Source: Bacteroidaceae bacterium
Lineage (GTDB): Bacteria; Bacteroidota; Bacteroidia; Bacteroidales; Bacteroidaceae
DNA: 64,000 bases
Direction of reading: 5' to 3'
Assembly: GCA_017649485.1 (NCBI GenBank)
Contig: JAGCGS010000048.1
Span: 1 to 64,000, forward strand
This document shows, piece by piece, positions 23,951 to 33,271 of the stretch. The stretch's first letter is position 1. Each line of letters begins with the position of its first letter. A program made the translations under genes and the position numbers. The notes under the pieces are model-generated. The model saw only the letters and a program-made list of their open reading frames with translations, did no database searches and was not told where the DNA came from.

Positions 23951-26900
23951 CTATTTTAAGGTACGCCTCACCACGAAAGCTGGCAGGAAGCAGAAGATGG
24001 CGATGACGGACATGACCAAGCCACCGATGGTGCCTGCTGCCAAAGGGAACCAGAAGGCTTCGTGAGCCGTACCTACCATGAAGGGGATGAAGCCCAGGAT
24101 GGTGCTGACCACGGTGAGGAAGATGGGGATAACCTTGGCATTCCACGCCTTGACGTATGCACGGGCAGAAGAGAGGAGAGGATAACGCTTACGGATGTTG
24201 TTATACTCGTTGATGATATAGATGCTGGCATTGACGGTGATGCCGCAAAGCAGCACGAAAGAGGCAAAGCCTCCCTGGTCGAAATTGAGGTGGAACCAAT
24301 AGAATGTCAGGAAAACACCGATATAACTCACTGGGATGACGAAGATGATGGCTAAGGGCTGCTTCCAGGAGTTAAAGAGTATGCCAGTGACAAAGAAGAT
24401 GATGGCAACCACCACCAAGAGCAGCAGATACTGACGATTGTCCTTCTTTGACCAACTGCCGTAATAATCCACCGCCTCGACCGTATAGCCCATCGGCAAC
24501 ATAGGAGCAAAGGCTTTCAGCTCATTCTCCTGTACTCGCTTGCCCATCTCTGCTGCTCCCACATACTCATATTGCAGGCACAGCCTGTATTGCTGGTTTT
24601 CCTTCACTACCCGCTGGGGCTGCTGTCCTTTTTCTACAGAGGCAAGGTTGGAGAGTTTGGAGAATATACTCCCCCGCCCTTCGGGCACCCCCTCTACTTT
24701 AGAGGGGGAGGTAGAGGAAGCAGAGGCACCTGACGGGTTTAAAGGGAAGTTTTGCATCGCCCAGATATCGTATTCCTGCGACTGCAGGGAAGTGAGCTTG
24801 ATGCGCTCCGTGCCATCAGGAGTTGATACAGAGCCCACTGCCAAATCACGTCCAAAGACGGGACGGAGGGTGGAGAAAAGTTGCGAGGGAGTGACTCCTG
24901 CATTCATCATCTGCTCGCTATCAAGGTGGATATAATACTCCTGATAATCATCTTTCCAGAACGAGAACTCGCTGGTAATCGCCACCTCCTGAATACGTCG
25001 ATGCTCTAAGAGCTTAGTTTTCAACTTCTCTGCCCAACTGTATAACTCATCATAGTTATAGCCATACATACGGATTTGATAGGAGCCTGCCGTCTCACGC
25101 ACATCATTGCTGAAGCCCTGATCTGCCAGTCCGTAGATACTCCAGCTGCCCCCACCCAGCTGCAGGGCTTGGGTAGTCATGCGACTCTTGAGCAGATAGG
25201 GGAAACCTGTATGAGCGTATTCGTCCTTGAAATAGATGCTGATGCTGGCACGGTTGGCATTGTAGATGGTGGTTTGGAACTGCTTGATTTCATCGAAGTC
25301 ACTGAGGAACACTTCCATCCGCTGAATGAGGGTGTTCATCTGGTCGAGGGTACTGCCATTGGGCAAGTTGGCATTGGCATAAAGAATTACCTCATCGTTT
25401 CGGGTGAAGTAGCTGCCGTTATAGACTTTATTGATGAAGATATAGAGACCATAGGCAAAAGCTGCTATGAGCAGGAGGCAGACTGCCCAGCGGAAGCGGG
25501 CGAGGTAGCGAACTGCGACTTCGTAAATACGGGAGAAGACTAATTGACCTTTCTTCTTTTTGAAAACAGATGCACGAACTTCCATTTTCAGCATCTTAAT
25601 TAAAGCTGGCACGAAGAAGAGTGCAACGAGCAGGGAAACTGCCAAATTAATGATGACTACCGCTGCAAAGTCCTGCAGGTTCAGGCGGATGTTGTCATTT
25701 AGGAAGAAGATGATGACCAAGGCGCCCATGGTGGTGAGGGCGGCAGCTAAGACCGACAGGAACGCCTTGAGGTTATGGCGATGCATATAGTGGTCAGCCA
25801 TAACAATGGTACTGTCGATTACCAAGTTCAGGGAGATGGTGATGCCAGCTAATGAATACAGCTGTATCTCTAATCCTGCCAAATAATAGAAAATGAGTGC
25901 CACTGCGATATTGACTGACAATGAAACGGTAATCAAGAGCAGGTATTTCAGCCGTCGGCTGATGAGCCAAACAAACACCAACAGGATGAGAACTGTCAGT
26001 GCTGAGCGGTAATAAATCTTGTCCAGCTCCTTGCGGATATATTCTGTAGCATCATAGCCTGCATGTACCTCATAGCCCTGGGGTAGTTGTTGTATTATCC
26101 CTGCCATAACTGCCTTGATAGACTTATTGAGTTCCAACTGGTTGACCGACTCATTGGCAGTGATAGTCAGGTAGATGGAATTTAAGCCGTTGATGCGGTA
26201 GTAGCTTTGCGGAGCAGCTTCCACATGAATCGCCTTCACCAACTGGTCTAAGTGTATCAGTTTGCCGTCTGAAGCCTTCACCACAATGTCAGCCGGATTG
26301 AAAACAGTCTCATCCTGTTCTGGCGCCACCGTCAGGCGAATCCACTCCTGGCTGCCTTGAGCATCCATGTTGTGGGTACCCAAAAACACCCTTTGTGAAT
26401 GATGCTGAATAGCAGCAGTAATATCATCTATTGTCACCCCGAGGCTCTGCAACTGACGACTGTCGTACTGCAATTGCCACTCCATGGGTGTGGCACCAGA
26501 GAGGGTGATGCGATAGACACCATCAAGCTGGGCTAATCGTGGACTGATGTTCTCTTCTGCGTACCGTTGTATCTCAATAGGTGCTACTGAGGCATTGAGC
26601 GTATAAACCATAAATGGCCGTTCATTTTCTTCGTCTGGCACTTGCATGGTGATGACGGGATAGCTCATACCATCAGGCAACTGGGGCCAAGTCTGGCGGA
26701 TAATGGTAGAGGCCTCGAAGCGCGCGGCATCAATGTCAACATGCTTGTCGAGCTCAACCTTGATGCTGCCAGAGCCGTTATCGGATGTGGATCCTATCTT
26801 CTTTACACCTTTGATACGTGCCAGCATAGACTCCAGCCTGCTTGTCACCTCCATCTCTACCACTCTTGAAGAGCTGTTAGGAACGGTATATGACACCGTG

Positions 26901-27019
26901 AAGCCTGGCAGGGTACGCGAGGGGTTGAGCTTGACAGGAAGCAAAGGCAGCATCGCCAGTCCCACCAAAGCGAGACAGACGAACGAGACTATCACAGAAA
27001 AAGAAGAAATCCTATTCAT
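23951..27019 (-). CDS. RND efflux permease (second of operon)
   Basis: 1022-residue inner-membrane proton-driven efflux pump of the AcrB/CusA superfamily: helix 1 at about 8-28, two large periplasmic domains, and helices 2-6 and 8-12. In helix 4 the motif is LNLVIDSTIVMADH, with one aspartate where AcrB has a DD pair. A low-complexity stretch at about residues 760-785 (GASASSTSP, KVEGVPEGRG) is encoded by an intergenic-type palindromic repeat (24660-24740) and interrupts the second periplasmic domain. It is the last gene of the operon starting at 33147 and probably pairs with, or replaces, the RND protein at 28863. Confidence 0.9.
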   Translation of the reverse strand: MNRISSFSVIVSFVCLALVGLAMLPLLPVKLNPSRTLPGFTVSYTVPNSSSRVVEMEVTSRLESMLARIKGVKKIGSTSDNGSGSIKVELDKHVDIDAARFEASTIIRQTWPQLPDGMSYPVITMQVPDEENERPFMVYTLNASVAPIEIQRYAEENISPRLAQLDGVYRITLSGATPMEWQLQYDSRQLQSLGVTIDDITAAIQHHSQRVFLGTHNMDAQGSQEWIRLTVAPEQDETVFNPADIVVKASDGKLIHLDQLVKAIHVEAAPQSYYRINGLNSIYLTITANESVNQLELNKSIKAVMAGIIQQLPQGYEVHAGYDATEYIRKELDKIYYRSALTVLILLVFVWLISRRLKYLLLITVSLSVNIAVALIFYYLAGLEIQLYSLAGITISLNLVIDSTIVMADHYMHRHNLKAFLSVLAAALTTMGALVIIFFLNDNIRLNLQDFAAVVIINLAVSLLVALFFVPALIKMLKMEVRASVFKKKKGQLVFSRIYEVAVRYLARFRWAVCLLLIAAFAYGLYIFINKVYNGSYFTRNDEVILYANANLPNGSTLDQMNTLIQRMEVFLSDFDEIKQFQTTIYNANRASISIYFKDEYAHTGFPYLLKSRMTTQALQLGGGSWSIYGLADQGFSNDVRETAGSYQIRMYGYNYDELYSWAEKLKTKLLEHRRIQEVAITSEFSFWKDDYQEYYIHLDSEQMMNAGVTPSQLFSTLRPVFGRDLAVGSVSTPDGTERIKLTSLQSQEYDIWAMQNFPLNPSGASASSTSPSKVEGVPEGRGSIFSKLSNLASVEKGQQPQRVVKENQQYRLCLQYEYVGAAEMGKRVQENELKAFAPMLPMGYTVEAVDYYGSWSKKDNRQYLLLLVVVAIIFFVTGILFNSWKQPLAIIFVIPVSYIGVFLTFYWFHLNFDQGGFASFVLLCGITVNASIYIINEYNNIRKRYPLLSSARAYVKAWNAKVIPIFLTVVSTILGFIPFMVGTAHEAFWFPLAAGTIGGLVMSVIAIFCFLPAFVVRRTLK
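24660..24740. repeat. Palindromic repeat inserted in the RND coding sequence
   Basis: CCCGCCCTTCGGGC, then CCCCCTCTACTTTAGAGGGGG, written here as arms CCCCCTCT / AGAGGGGG. This GC-rich hairpin pair is typical of intergenic repeats of Bacteroidetes, yet here it is in frame inside a gene. Confidence 0.55.
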
Positions 27020-27057
27020 TTAATCATCATTAATACTAAACTCCCTACACCCTACTC

Positions 27058-27166
27058 TGCTCGGCTGGATTTGCAATCCAGCCGCATTGAATATAAGCAT
27101 TTATAATGCGCCTTTTTCGGATTATAAATCCTAACACTCGTACCCGTCGGATTGCAAATCCGACGG
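27058..27166. repeat. REP-like cluster of palindromes
   Basis: Three palindromes follow each other in the gap between the RND and TolC-like genes: GGCTGGATT / AATCCAGCC, GCATT...AATGC with an AT-rich loop, and CGTCGGATT / AATCCGACG, with GGATTATAAATCC between. The ends GCTC and GAGC are also complementary. This looks like a BIME-type REP element as mobilised by RAYT transposases; no such gene is in the window. Confidence 0.6.
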
Positions 27167-27210
27167 AGCAAGATCCATACTACTTACATCATATATCATC
27201 ATCATCCATC

Positions 27211-28764
27211 TCACTGCCAGTCAAACTTATTGGAGAGGGAGAAGCCTGTGGCAAAATCATGAAGCGTAAGTTTCCTGATCTTGTAGTAATTCTGCCAATA
27301 GCTCTGGAGGGCAGAGATATAGTTGCGCTGTGCCTCCTGCTGACGGTTCAGCGATAGCGTCAGGCTATTGATGTCTGCCCTGCCTATGATAAAGCGTTGA
27401 CGGGTTTCGTTATAAGCCAGGATAGACAGGTCGAGTGCCTCCTCCGCACTCGCCACCAGATCCTGTTGCATATTGAAGTCGCTCACCGCCATAATCACCT
27501 CCTCCTCAATGGAAATCTCACTCTGGCGTGCCGAAGTCTGTACCACATTCAGGTTATTCTTCGCCATGTTATACTTACCCTTACGCACACCCCAGTCAAT
27601 CAAGGGGATGGAGACGCTCACACTCACCAGTTCCTGCTGCATGGGATGACTGTAGGCATCACGCAGGTTCTCAGCCACCTGGTTGAAACCCACACTGGCA
27701 GTCATACTGGCATTGAAGCGAGACTCCTGACGGGTGCGATCCACATTCTGCTCAGCTTCCAACACATTCTGCCGTAAGCCCAAGAAATTGGGATTGTTGG
27801 CATGGGCAGCAGCAATGGCATCATCCACAGCCACCTCCATCCTTTGCGGCTTACCCGGCAACTCCACCCTTATCTCCATCTCCTTATCCATATTCAGGAA
27901 GGTGGCAAGAGAATACATGGCCCGTTTCAGGGCACTTTGCTTGTTCTTCAGCGTATTCTGGGCATTCACCCTGTCTAAACGCAAGGTCAATAAATCGGCA
28001 TTGCTGATGGCTGCAATCTTGAATCGTTGCATACCTATTTCGTAAAGTGTGTCTGTGTTCTGCACATTCTCCTGTGCCAAATCGTATTCTGCCTGTGCCA
28101 TAGCGAGGGCGAAGAAATGCTCCGTAGCCTGCTCTGATACCTGCTCGGCATTGTACAGGTATTCCTTCTTGGCTTTCTCATATTTCAGCGGCTCTATCTT
28201 GCGCTCCCACCGGAAGGCATTGTAGCCTATCAGGCTCTGGGAATAGCCGATGCGCAAGGGCACTGTGGTGAACTGGGTGTATTTATTATGCCCGAAGCTG
28301 CGCATATAACCCAGGTCGGTATCCACACTGAAGGTACCGCCCGTAAGGTCGAAATTCTGTTGCAACGAGAGCTGGCCATAAGAATAGAATGACTGCTGAC
28401 TGCGATAGACATCGATATCCTGACCAGAGTCATATCGGCGGGTGATGTCGCGATAATACTGAGCCGGCGTTAGGTTCAGCGTCAACGATGGCAAACGGTT
28501 GGCACGGTAGGTCCTATATTCCCAATAGCTTGCCAGATACATGTTCTTGGTACGGAATGCCTCCAAGGAGCTATCGTTGGCAAGGGTGATGGTTTGCTGC
28601 AAACTCAGCGTTAATGACCGTTGACCGTTAACAAGTGACGATTGACCATTGACTATTGACAATTGACAATTGAGTACATTGAGCATGATGAACAATGCCA
28701 GGCGTAGCATGGCAAATCTGGAAAGATGCATAGGTTTTATAGTGTCTATAGCTGTCATAATCAT
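27211..28764 (-). CDS. TolC-like outer-membrane efflux protein
   Basis: 517 residues, outer-membrane factor of the TolC family: two repeats of long helices (for example SEQATEHFFALAMAQAEYDL and the second set around 430-480) with short barrel strands. It would form the exit duct for the RND pumps of this operon. The N-terminus is odd: between the signal-like MLRLALFIMLNV and the mature start (LSLQQTITLANDSS) lie about 25 residues with seven-residue periodicity (SIVNGQS, SLVNGQR), encoded by a 7-bp repeat array. Several ATGs are possible; the first is used here. Confidence 0.9.
   Translation of the reverse strand: MIMTAIDTIKPMHLSRFAMLRLALFIMLNVLNCQLSIVNGQSSLVNGQRSLTLSLQQTITLANDSSLEAFRTKNMYLASYWEYRTYRANRLPSLTLNLTPAQYYRDITRRYDSGQDIDVYRSQQSFYSYGQLSLQQNFDLTGGTFSVDTDLGYMRSFGHNKYTQFTTVPLRIGYSQSLIGYNAFRWERKIEPLKYEKAKKEYLYNAEQVSEQATEHFFALAMAQAEYDLAQENVQNTDTLYEIGMQRFKIAAISNADLLTLRLDRVNAQNTLKNKQSALKRAMYSLATFLNMDKEMEIRVELPGKPQRMEVAVDDAIAAAHANNPNFLGLRQNVLEAEQNVDRTRQESRFNASMTASVGFNQVAENLRDAYSHPMQQELVSVSVSIPLIDWGVRKGKYNMAKNNLNVVQTSARQSEISIEEEVIMAVSDFNMQQDLVASAEEALDLSILAYNETRQRFIIGRADINSLTLSLNRQQEAQRNYISALQSYWQNYYKIRKLTLHDFATGFSLSNKFDWQ
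28616..28676. repeat. 7-bp repeat array inside the TolC-like gene
   Basis: Tandem heptamers of the type GACAATT / GACCATT / GACTATT. As 7 and 3 share no factor, the array codes a seven-residue repeat (NGQ-containing) in whichever frame it is read. Its length is a multiple that keeps the gene open. Confidence 0.75.
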
Positions 28765-28779
28765 CTAAAGTTTATAGTT

Positions 28780-28870
28780 TAATGTTCAATAGTCAATAGT
28801 CAATGGTCAATGTTCAATCTTCAATCTTCAATCTTCAATCTTCAATCTTCAATGGTCAATCTTCAATCTT
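28780..28870. repeat. Heptamer array between RND and TolC-like genes
   Basis: Runs of TCAATCT, with variants TCAATAG and TCAATGG, about a dozen units. The array reaches into the last codon of the RND gene (its stop codon is within a TCAATCT unit). Such arrays can change length by slippage. Confidence 0.75.
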
Positions 28871-31800
28871 TATAAATCCTCCAGTATGCTAATGGAATAA
28901 TAAACAAACTCACTAAAGTCCCCACCACCATAGCTCCTATCATAGCTATGGCAAGGGGTTTCTGAAGCTCTGAGCCCATGTCGAAGCTGAAAAGCAGGGG
29001 CAACATAGCAAAGATGGTGGTGAGTGAGGTCATGATGATGGATCGTAACCTGCGCCGCCCTGCCTCATGGATGGCCTCCAATAACGGCATCCCCTTCTTG
29101 CGCAGCTCGTTAATCACATCAATCTTCAGGATGGAGTCGTTGATGATGATACCGCAAGTAACGATGATACCAATAGCAGACATCAAATTCAGGGTATGGC
29201 CACAAACCCACAGTAGCACCAAAGCAGCAGCCACATCAATGGGTATCTCCAACAAGACAATCAGCGGCTGCACGAAACTCTCAAACTGAGATGCCAGAAT
29301 GAAATACATCAGCATAATGGATATCAGCAAGATAACCACCATCTCGCCCATCATCTCACGATTATCATAGATACTGCCACTGAACGATACATCCCAATGA
29401 CCAGCCTCATCAGCCACCTGATGTGATACGTTCTCCAAAGGTCGTTCATCAGCAACATCAAAGAATCTGAAAGGAATATATTCACCATTCCTTCCTGCCG
29501 TGATGGTTTTGAGATCCTCCGACGGCTCTAACTTCACGAGGCTATTCAGCGGGATATAATTGATGTCATCGGTCTTTACCAAGGTATTTGCCAGCACCTC
29601 ACTCACTGTCTGCTCGTGCGACACAATACTGACGGGCATGTTCTGCTGATTGGCATGCAGCACAGCCACACTGTTTTCCTTGAATGCTGTCCTCAGCACC
29701 CTGATTACCTCATCATAGCTGACATGATAAAGCTGAAGCAACTCCTGCGAAATATGTATGTTCAACTGGTTCTCAAACGCCAAACCTTCAGGAGTCAGGC
29801 CAGAGAGTGAAGTCATACGCTCATGCAAGCCCCTCACCTCATCCGGACGCGGAGCCATAGCCTTATTGCGCGCATAGAACTCAGCCGTGAAGGGTGCTTC
29901 TCCTGTGTCAAACAGTTTCTCGAATAAGGTCTCTGGTGGGTAGAAGGTAACCACAGCAGAAGGGTAATTTCGTTGTATCCAAGATGCTATCTGCTTCTGC
30001 AAAGGAGCAATATCTTTTGTTTCCTCCGTCTTGAAATACAGTTCTGCCTCAGTGACAGACAAGGCTTCGCCCCTGTCTAACAAATAGTCTTGCTGGCCAA
30101 TGGCAGCTGTCTGCTCAATGGATGAAGCTTTAGTTTGGGCAAAGAGCGCATCCACACGAGAGCGGTTCTCATCCAAATGGATATGCTCATTCCAATCCAC
30201 CCTCACCATCAGCTCTCGCTGGTCTATCTCCGGCATCCGCTCTATGTGGATGACATTGAACATCAAAACGCAGAGGGGCAAGGTCAACAAGGTAGCAACC
30301 GAGCAAAGCAACTTATGAGAGAAGACCCAACTGATGCCGGCATCGTACCAACGTTTGACCATTAAACGTTGACCATTGAGCTTCGCTCCTATTTCGTCGC
30401 GACTCGGCATAGCTGATGCAAGCATCGCTCTGCCCTCGCTGCTCCGAAAAGTGACCGTTGATTGTTGACCATCGATTGTTGACCGTCGACCGTTGAGAAT
30501 CCGGTAAACCAAATAATATAGAACAGGCAAAAGCATGATGCCCGTAAAGTATGAGACCAGCAAGCCCACGCTTACCGCAAAAGCCTGATCGTAGAACAAA
30601 GCCCCTGCAATGCCGCTCATAAATATAAGAGGTACAAACACGGCTATTGTGGTGAGGGAAGAACTGAGCATAGGGGTAATCACCTCTGTAGTACCTGCCA
30701 CACAAGCCTCCGACAGATCATGCCCCTTTTCCCTGTATTGCGAGATATTCTCCGTTACGATGATGCTACTGTCAATCATCATACCCAAGGCCAGAATCAA
30801 ACCTGAGATGGAGATAATGTTGAGCGACATATTAAAGAGGTAGAAAAACACGAAGCAGGTGATGATACTCACCACCATGCTCACGCCGATTATCAGGGGT
30901 GAGCGCACATCGCCCAAGAAGAACACTGCCACGATGAAGATAAAGACGAAACCCAGCAGTAGGTTCTGTTGCAGATTAGAGATGGTATAGTCCAGCAGCT
31001 CTGTCTGGTTCCTGCTCACCTGAAAGTTTATATGCGGATAGGTAACTCTGAAAGTATCTATTACCTCATTCACAACCTCCTTCATGTTGTCCATATTCTC
31101 ATCCGCCTGTTTGATAACAGCCAGGGTAACAGCCTGCTTACCATCAGCTTCGCTCATGCCTACAGCTTTCACAGAAGCCTGCTCCACTTCACAAAAATCG
31201 CCCATCCGCAAAAACCTATTACCCTTGTTGAGCAGGATATTCTTAACATCATCAGCTGTACGCAACAGGGTATTGAAGCGGATATTATATTCATAGTGTC
31301 CATCCCGCACAGTCATACTGCCAGGAGTCACATTATTCATTGTCAGAGCATTCTCCAGGTCGCTGACGGTCAACCCCATTGATGCCATCTTTGCCTCATC
31401 TGGGATTATCTGCAACTGCTGTTGCACAGTTCCGGTTATATCCACCATAGCCACCTCCGGCAATTGCTCTATCCTGCGCTTGATAATGCCTTCTGCCACC
31501 TCTGACAGTTCCAAGAAGCCAGCATCTGTTGTCAGATTGAGGTAAAACACAGGGATGTCTGTCGCGCTGGCCTTGATAACCTTTGGCCTGTCAATATCCT
31601 TGGGCAGGAAATTCATCGAAGCGTCAATCTTCTCATTTACTTCAATAAATGCCAGGTCAGTGTTGGTGCCATACTCGAATCCCAAACGGATAATACCACT
31701 TCCATCTCGGGTGCGACACTCCAGCGTCTTCAGTTTCGACACCTGCATGAGCTGCTGCCTTATCTGCCTCATCACCGTATTTTCCAGTTCACGGGCGGAG

Positions 31801-31955
31801 GTGTTCTGGGCAGTCACCTGCACGGTAATCTCAGGAATGGCTATGTCGGGCAACAGTGATACCGGCAAGGTGAAATAGGTCACCAAGCCGATGATGCAGC
31901 AGGCAGTAAATGCCATCAGCACCGCAATAGGTCTATTTATCAGGAACTTTACCAC
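28863..31955 (-). CDS. RND efflux permease (first of operon)
   Basis: 1030 residues, AcrB/HAE-like permease: helix 1 at about 10-30, two periplasmic porter/docking domains, helix 4 with GMMIDSSIIVTEN (one Asp, against DD in AcrB) and helices 8-12 ending near 1025. Between helices 6 and 7, in the cytoplasmic loop at about 490-535, there are some 45 extra residues (NGRRSTIDGQQSTV, then FRSSEGRAMLASAMPSRDE) encoded by a heptamer array and a dispersed repeat that also occurs in the intergenic region at 31990-32070. The frame is kept, so the pump probably tolerates it. Follows the fusion-protein gene by about 120 bp. Confidence 0.92.
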   Translation of the reverse strand: MVKFLINRPIAVLMAFTACCIIGLVTYFTLPVSLLPDIAIPEITVQVTAQNTSARELENTVMRQIRQQLMQVSKLKTLECRTRDGSGIIRLGFEYGTNTDLAFIEVNEKIDASMNFLPKDIDRPKVIKASATDIPVFYLNLTTDAGFLELSEVAEGIIKRRIEQLPEVAMVDITGTVQQQLQIIPDEAKMASMGLTVSDLENALTMNNVTPGSMTVRDGHYEYNIRFNTLLRTADDVKNILLNKGNRFLRMGDFCEVEQASVKAVGMSEADGKQAVTLAVIKQADENMDNMKEVVNEVIDTFRVTYPHINFQVSRNQTELLDYTISNLQQNLLLGFVFIFIVAVFFLGDVRSPLIIGVSMVVSIITCFVFFYLFNMSLNIISISGLILALGMMIDSSIIVTENISQYREKGHDLSEACVAGTTEVITPMLSSSLTTIAVFVPLIFMSGIAGALFYDQAFAVSVGLLVSYFTGIMLLPVLYYLVYRILNGRRSTIDGQQSTVTFRSSEGRAMLASAMPSRDEIGAKLNGQRLMVKRWYDAGISWVFSHKLLCSVATLLTLPLCVLMFNVIHIERMPEIDQRELMVRVDWNEHIHLDENRSRVDALFAQTKASSIEQTAAIGQQDYLLDRGEALSVTEAELYFKTEETKDIAPLQKQIASWIQRNYPSAVVTFYPPETLFEKLFDTGEAPFTAEFYARNKAMAPRPDEVRGLHERMTSLSGLTPEGLAFENQLNIHISQELLQLYHVSYDEVIRVLRTAFKENSVAVLHANQQNMPVSIVSHEQTVSEVLANTLVKTDDINYIPLNSLVKLEPSEDLKTITAGRNGEYIPFRFFDVADERPLENVSHQVADEAGHWDVSFSGSIYDNREMMGEMVVILLISIMLMYFILASQFESFVQPLIVLLEIPIDVAAALVLLWVCGHTLNLMSAIGIIVTCGIIINDSILKIDVINELRKKGMPLLEAIHEAGRRRLRSIIMTSLTTIFAMLPLLFSFDMGSELQKPLAIAMIGAMVVGTLVSLFIIPLAYWRIYKD
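30360..30505. repeat. Mobile repeat plus heptamers within the RND gene
   Basis: A unit of about 65 bp (30393-30456, containing CGACTCGGCATAGCTGATGC) is flanked by heptamer repeats of the type TTGACCA/TTGACCG. The same unit occurs at 32002-32066. It contains the short palindrome GATGC-AA-GCATC. Confidence 0.8.
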
Positions 31956-31965
31956 TTTAGCTTAT

Positions 31966-32072
31966 TGAAGATTGAAGATTGAAGATTGACTGCGTCCTTT
32001 TCTGTCGCGACTCGGCATAGCTGATGCAAGCATCGCTCTGCCCTCGCTGCTCCAGAAAGTGACCATTGATAT
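31966..32072. repeat. Same mobile repeat in the MFP-RND gap
   Basis: Heptamers (TTGAAGA, three units) followed by the unit found inside the RND gene (32002-32066; over 90% identical by eye) and again by a heptamer-like GACCATT. This is the natural, non-coding setting of the element. Confidence 0.8.
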
Positions 32073-32073
32073 T

Positions 32074-33147
32074 TTATTCATTTCTTCCGACTTTTACTTT
32101 TGATTCGTGTGCCAGGTTCACATTGCCAGTCACTATCACCTTATCGCCCTCCTTCAGCCCTTCCAAGATAGAGAAAGAGTCGGCATTCTCCAAACCAGTC
32201 TGCACATAATTCCACATGGCCTGGTCGCCTTGCAGGGTGAACACCACCTGCCTGCCCTGCCTCAGCACCACCGCACTCTTCGGCACCACAAGCTGATCAG
32301 GCATCTCACGCCTCACACTCACCTTGATGTTCATGCCGCTGAACAGCCTGTCGGTTCCCCTCACCTGTGCCTTTACCTGAACCATACCATTAGCATCCAC
32401 TATCGGATTGATTTCTGTGACAGTTCCCTCATGTGTAGCTGCCATATCAGCGTATGGAGCCACCACCACCTTATCGCCCCGATGAATCACTGCAAGCTCA
32501 TTCTCAAGCACACTGAAGGTGGCCTCCATCCCTTGTGAGCCTATGATGGTGCACACGGCATCAGAAGGGGTCACCCTGTTGAAACGCTTCACGTTGAGGT
32601 TGGCTATCGTTCCGGTAAAAGGAGCTTTCAATGAGGCATTTGCCTCGTTTGTCAAAGCCAGTTCGTAGGCTGACTGTGCCTGGCTATATCCGCTTCGGGT
32701 CTTTGCCAGTTGCATGATGTCTGCTGGTATCTCAGCCTCTGCCTTGTTGCCATAGCCTTGCCCTATCAGCACATCCTGCAAGTCGAGTTTTGCCTGCTCA
32801 AAGGTGTTCTTCGCCTGCTCCACCGCATTGTGCAACTTAAACTTGTCAAGTTCGGCAATCACCTGTCCTTGTGCCACATGGTCGCCATTCTTCACCTTCA
32901 CAGCCTCAATCACGCCTTCTGTCTCGAAATGCACATCCGTCAGCTGCATGGCCTCCACCTTTCCATTGCTCACCAGCTCATGCTCAAAAGCCTGTCGCTT
33001 CAGGGTAATGGTAGTCACCTCATTCGGTTCAGCCTGCTCCAAAGCGTTCACTCCTTCGCCGGAAGTATCAGCGTTATTTGCCTGACCGCTACAAGCTAAG
33101 CACAAGCCTGCCATCAGCCATAGTCCTATCCTTGACCTTGATTTCAT
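32074..33147 (-). CDS. RND efflux membrane fusion protein
   Basis: 357-residue periplasmic adaptor, lipid-anchored: signal peptide with lipobox CLAC at residues 16-19. Lipoyl half at about 65-100 (VEAVKVKNGDHVAQGQVIAE), alpha hairpin to about 165, second lipoyl half (LKAPFTGTIANLNVK), beta barrel and membrane-proximal domain (VVPKSAVVLRQGRQVVF). It links the RND permeases downstream to the TolC-like duct. First gene of the efflux operon, preceded by the boxed promoter, so efflux is put under the same inferred control as the peptide genes. Its first codons and promoter are duplicated at 40560-40675. Confidence 0.92.
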   Translation of the reverse strand: MKSRSRIGLWLMAGLCLACSGQANNADTSGEGVNALEQAEPNEVTTITLKRQAFEHELVSNGKVEAMQLTDVHFETEGVIEAVKVKNGDHVAQGQVIAELDKFKLHNAVEQAKNTFEQAKLDLQDVLIGQGYGNKAEAEIPADIMQLAKTRSGYSQAQSAYELALTNEANASLKAPFTGTIANLNVKRFNRVTPSDAVCTIIGSQGMEATFSVLENELAVIHRGDKVVVAPYADMAATHEGTVTEINPIVDANGMVQVKAQVRGTDRLFSGMNIKVSVRREMPDQLVVPKSAVVLRQGRQVVFTLQGDQAMWNYVQTGLENADSFSILEGLKEGDKVIVTGNVNLAHESKVKVGRNE

Positions 33148-33170
33148 ACCTTTTTCTTTTAATTAAACTA

Positions 33171-33217
33171 CAAATATACCCACATCGCCTCACAGGAAAT
33201 ATAATTGAAATATAATT
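33171..33217 (-). promoter_or_regulatory. Boxed promoter of the efflux operon
   Basis: On the minus strand AATTATATTTC (33207-33217) and again AATTATATTTC (33196-33206): two exact 11-bp repeats. TATATTTG (33171-33178) follows, 39 bp from the repeat start. The best example of the motif. Confidence 0.8.
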
Positions 33218-33271
33218 ATCACGCAAAGTAACTAAAAAAAACTCATAAATGAAGAAAAAAAGAATTCACTT

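Noticed and set aside
28780-28870. CRISPR-like repeat tract
   Set aside because: Simple 7-bp tandem repeats without spacers.
23951-33147. Heavy-metal (Cus/Czc) efflux system
   Set aside because: The Met-rich or His-rich metal motifs and the usual CusF-type partners are not visible; drug or peptide efflux is as likely, so no substrate is named.
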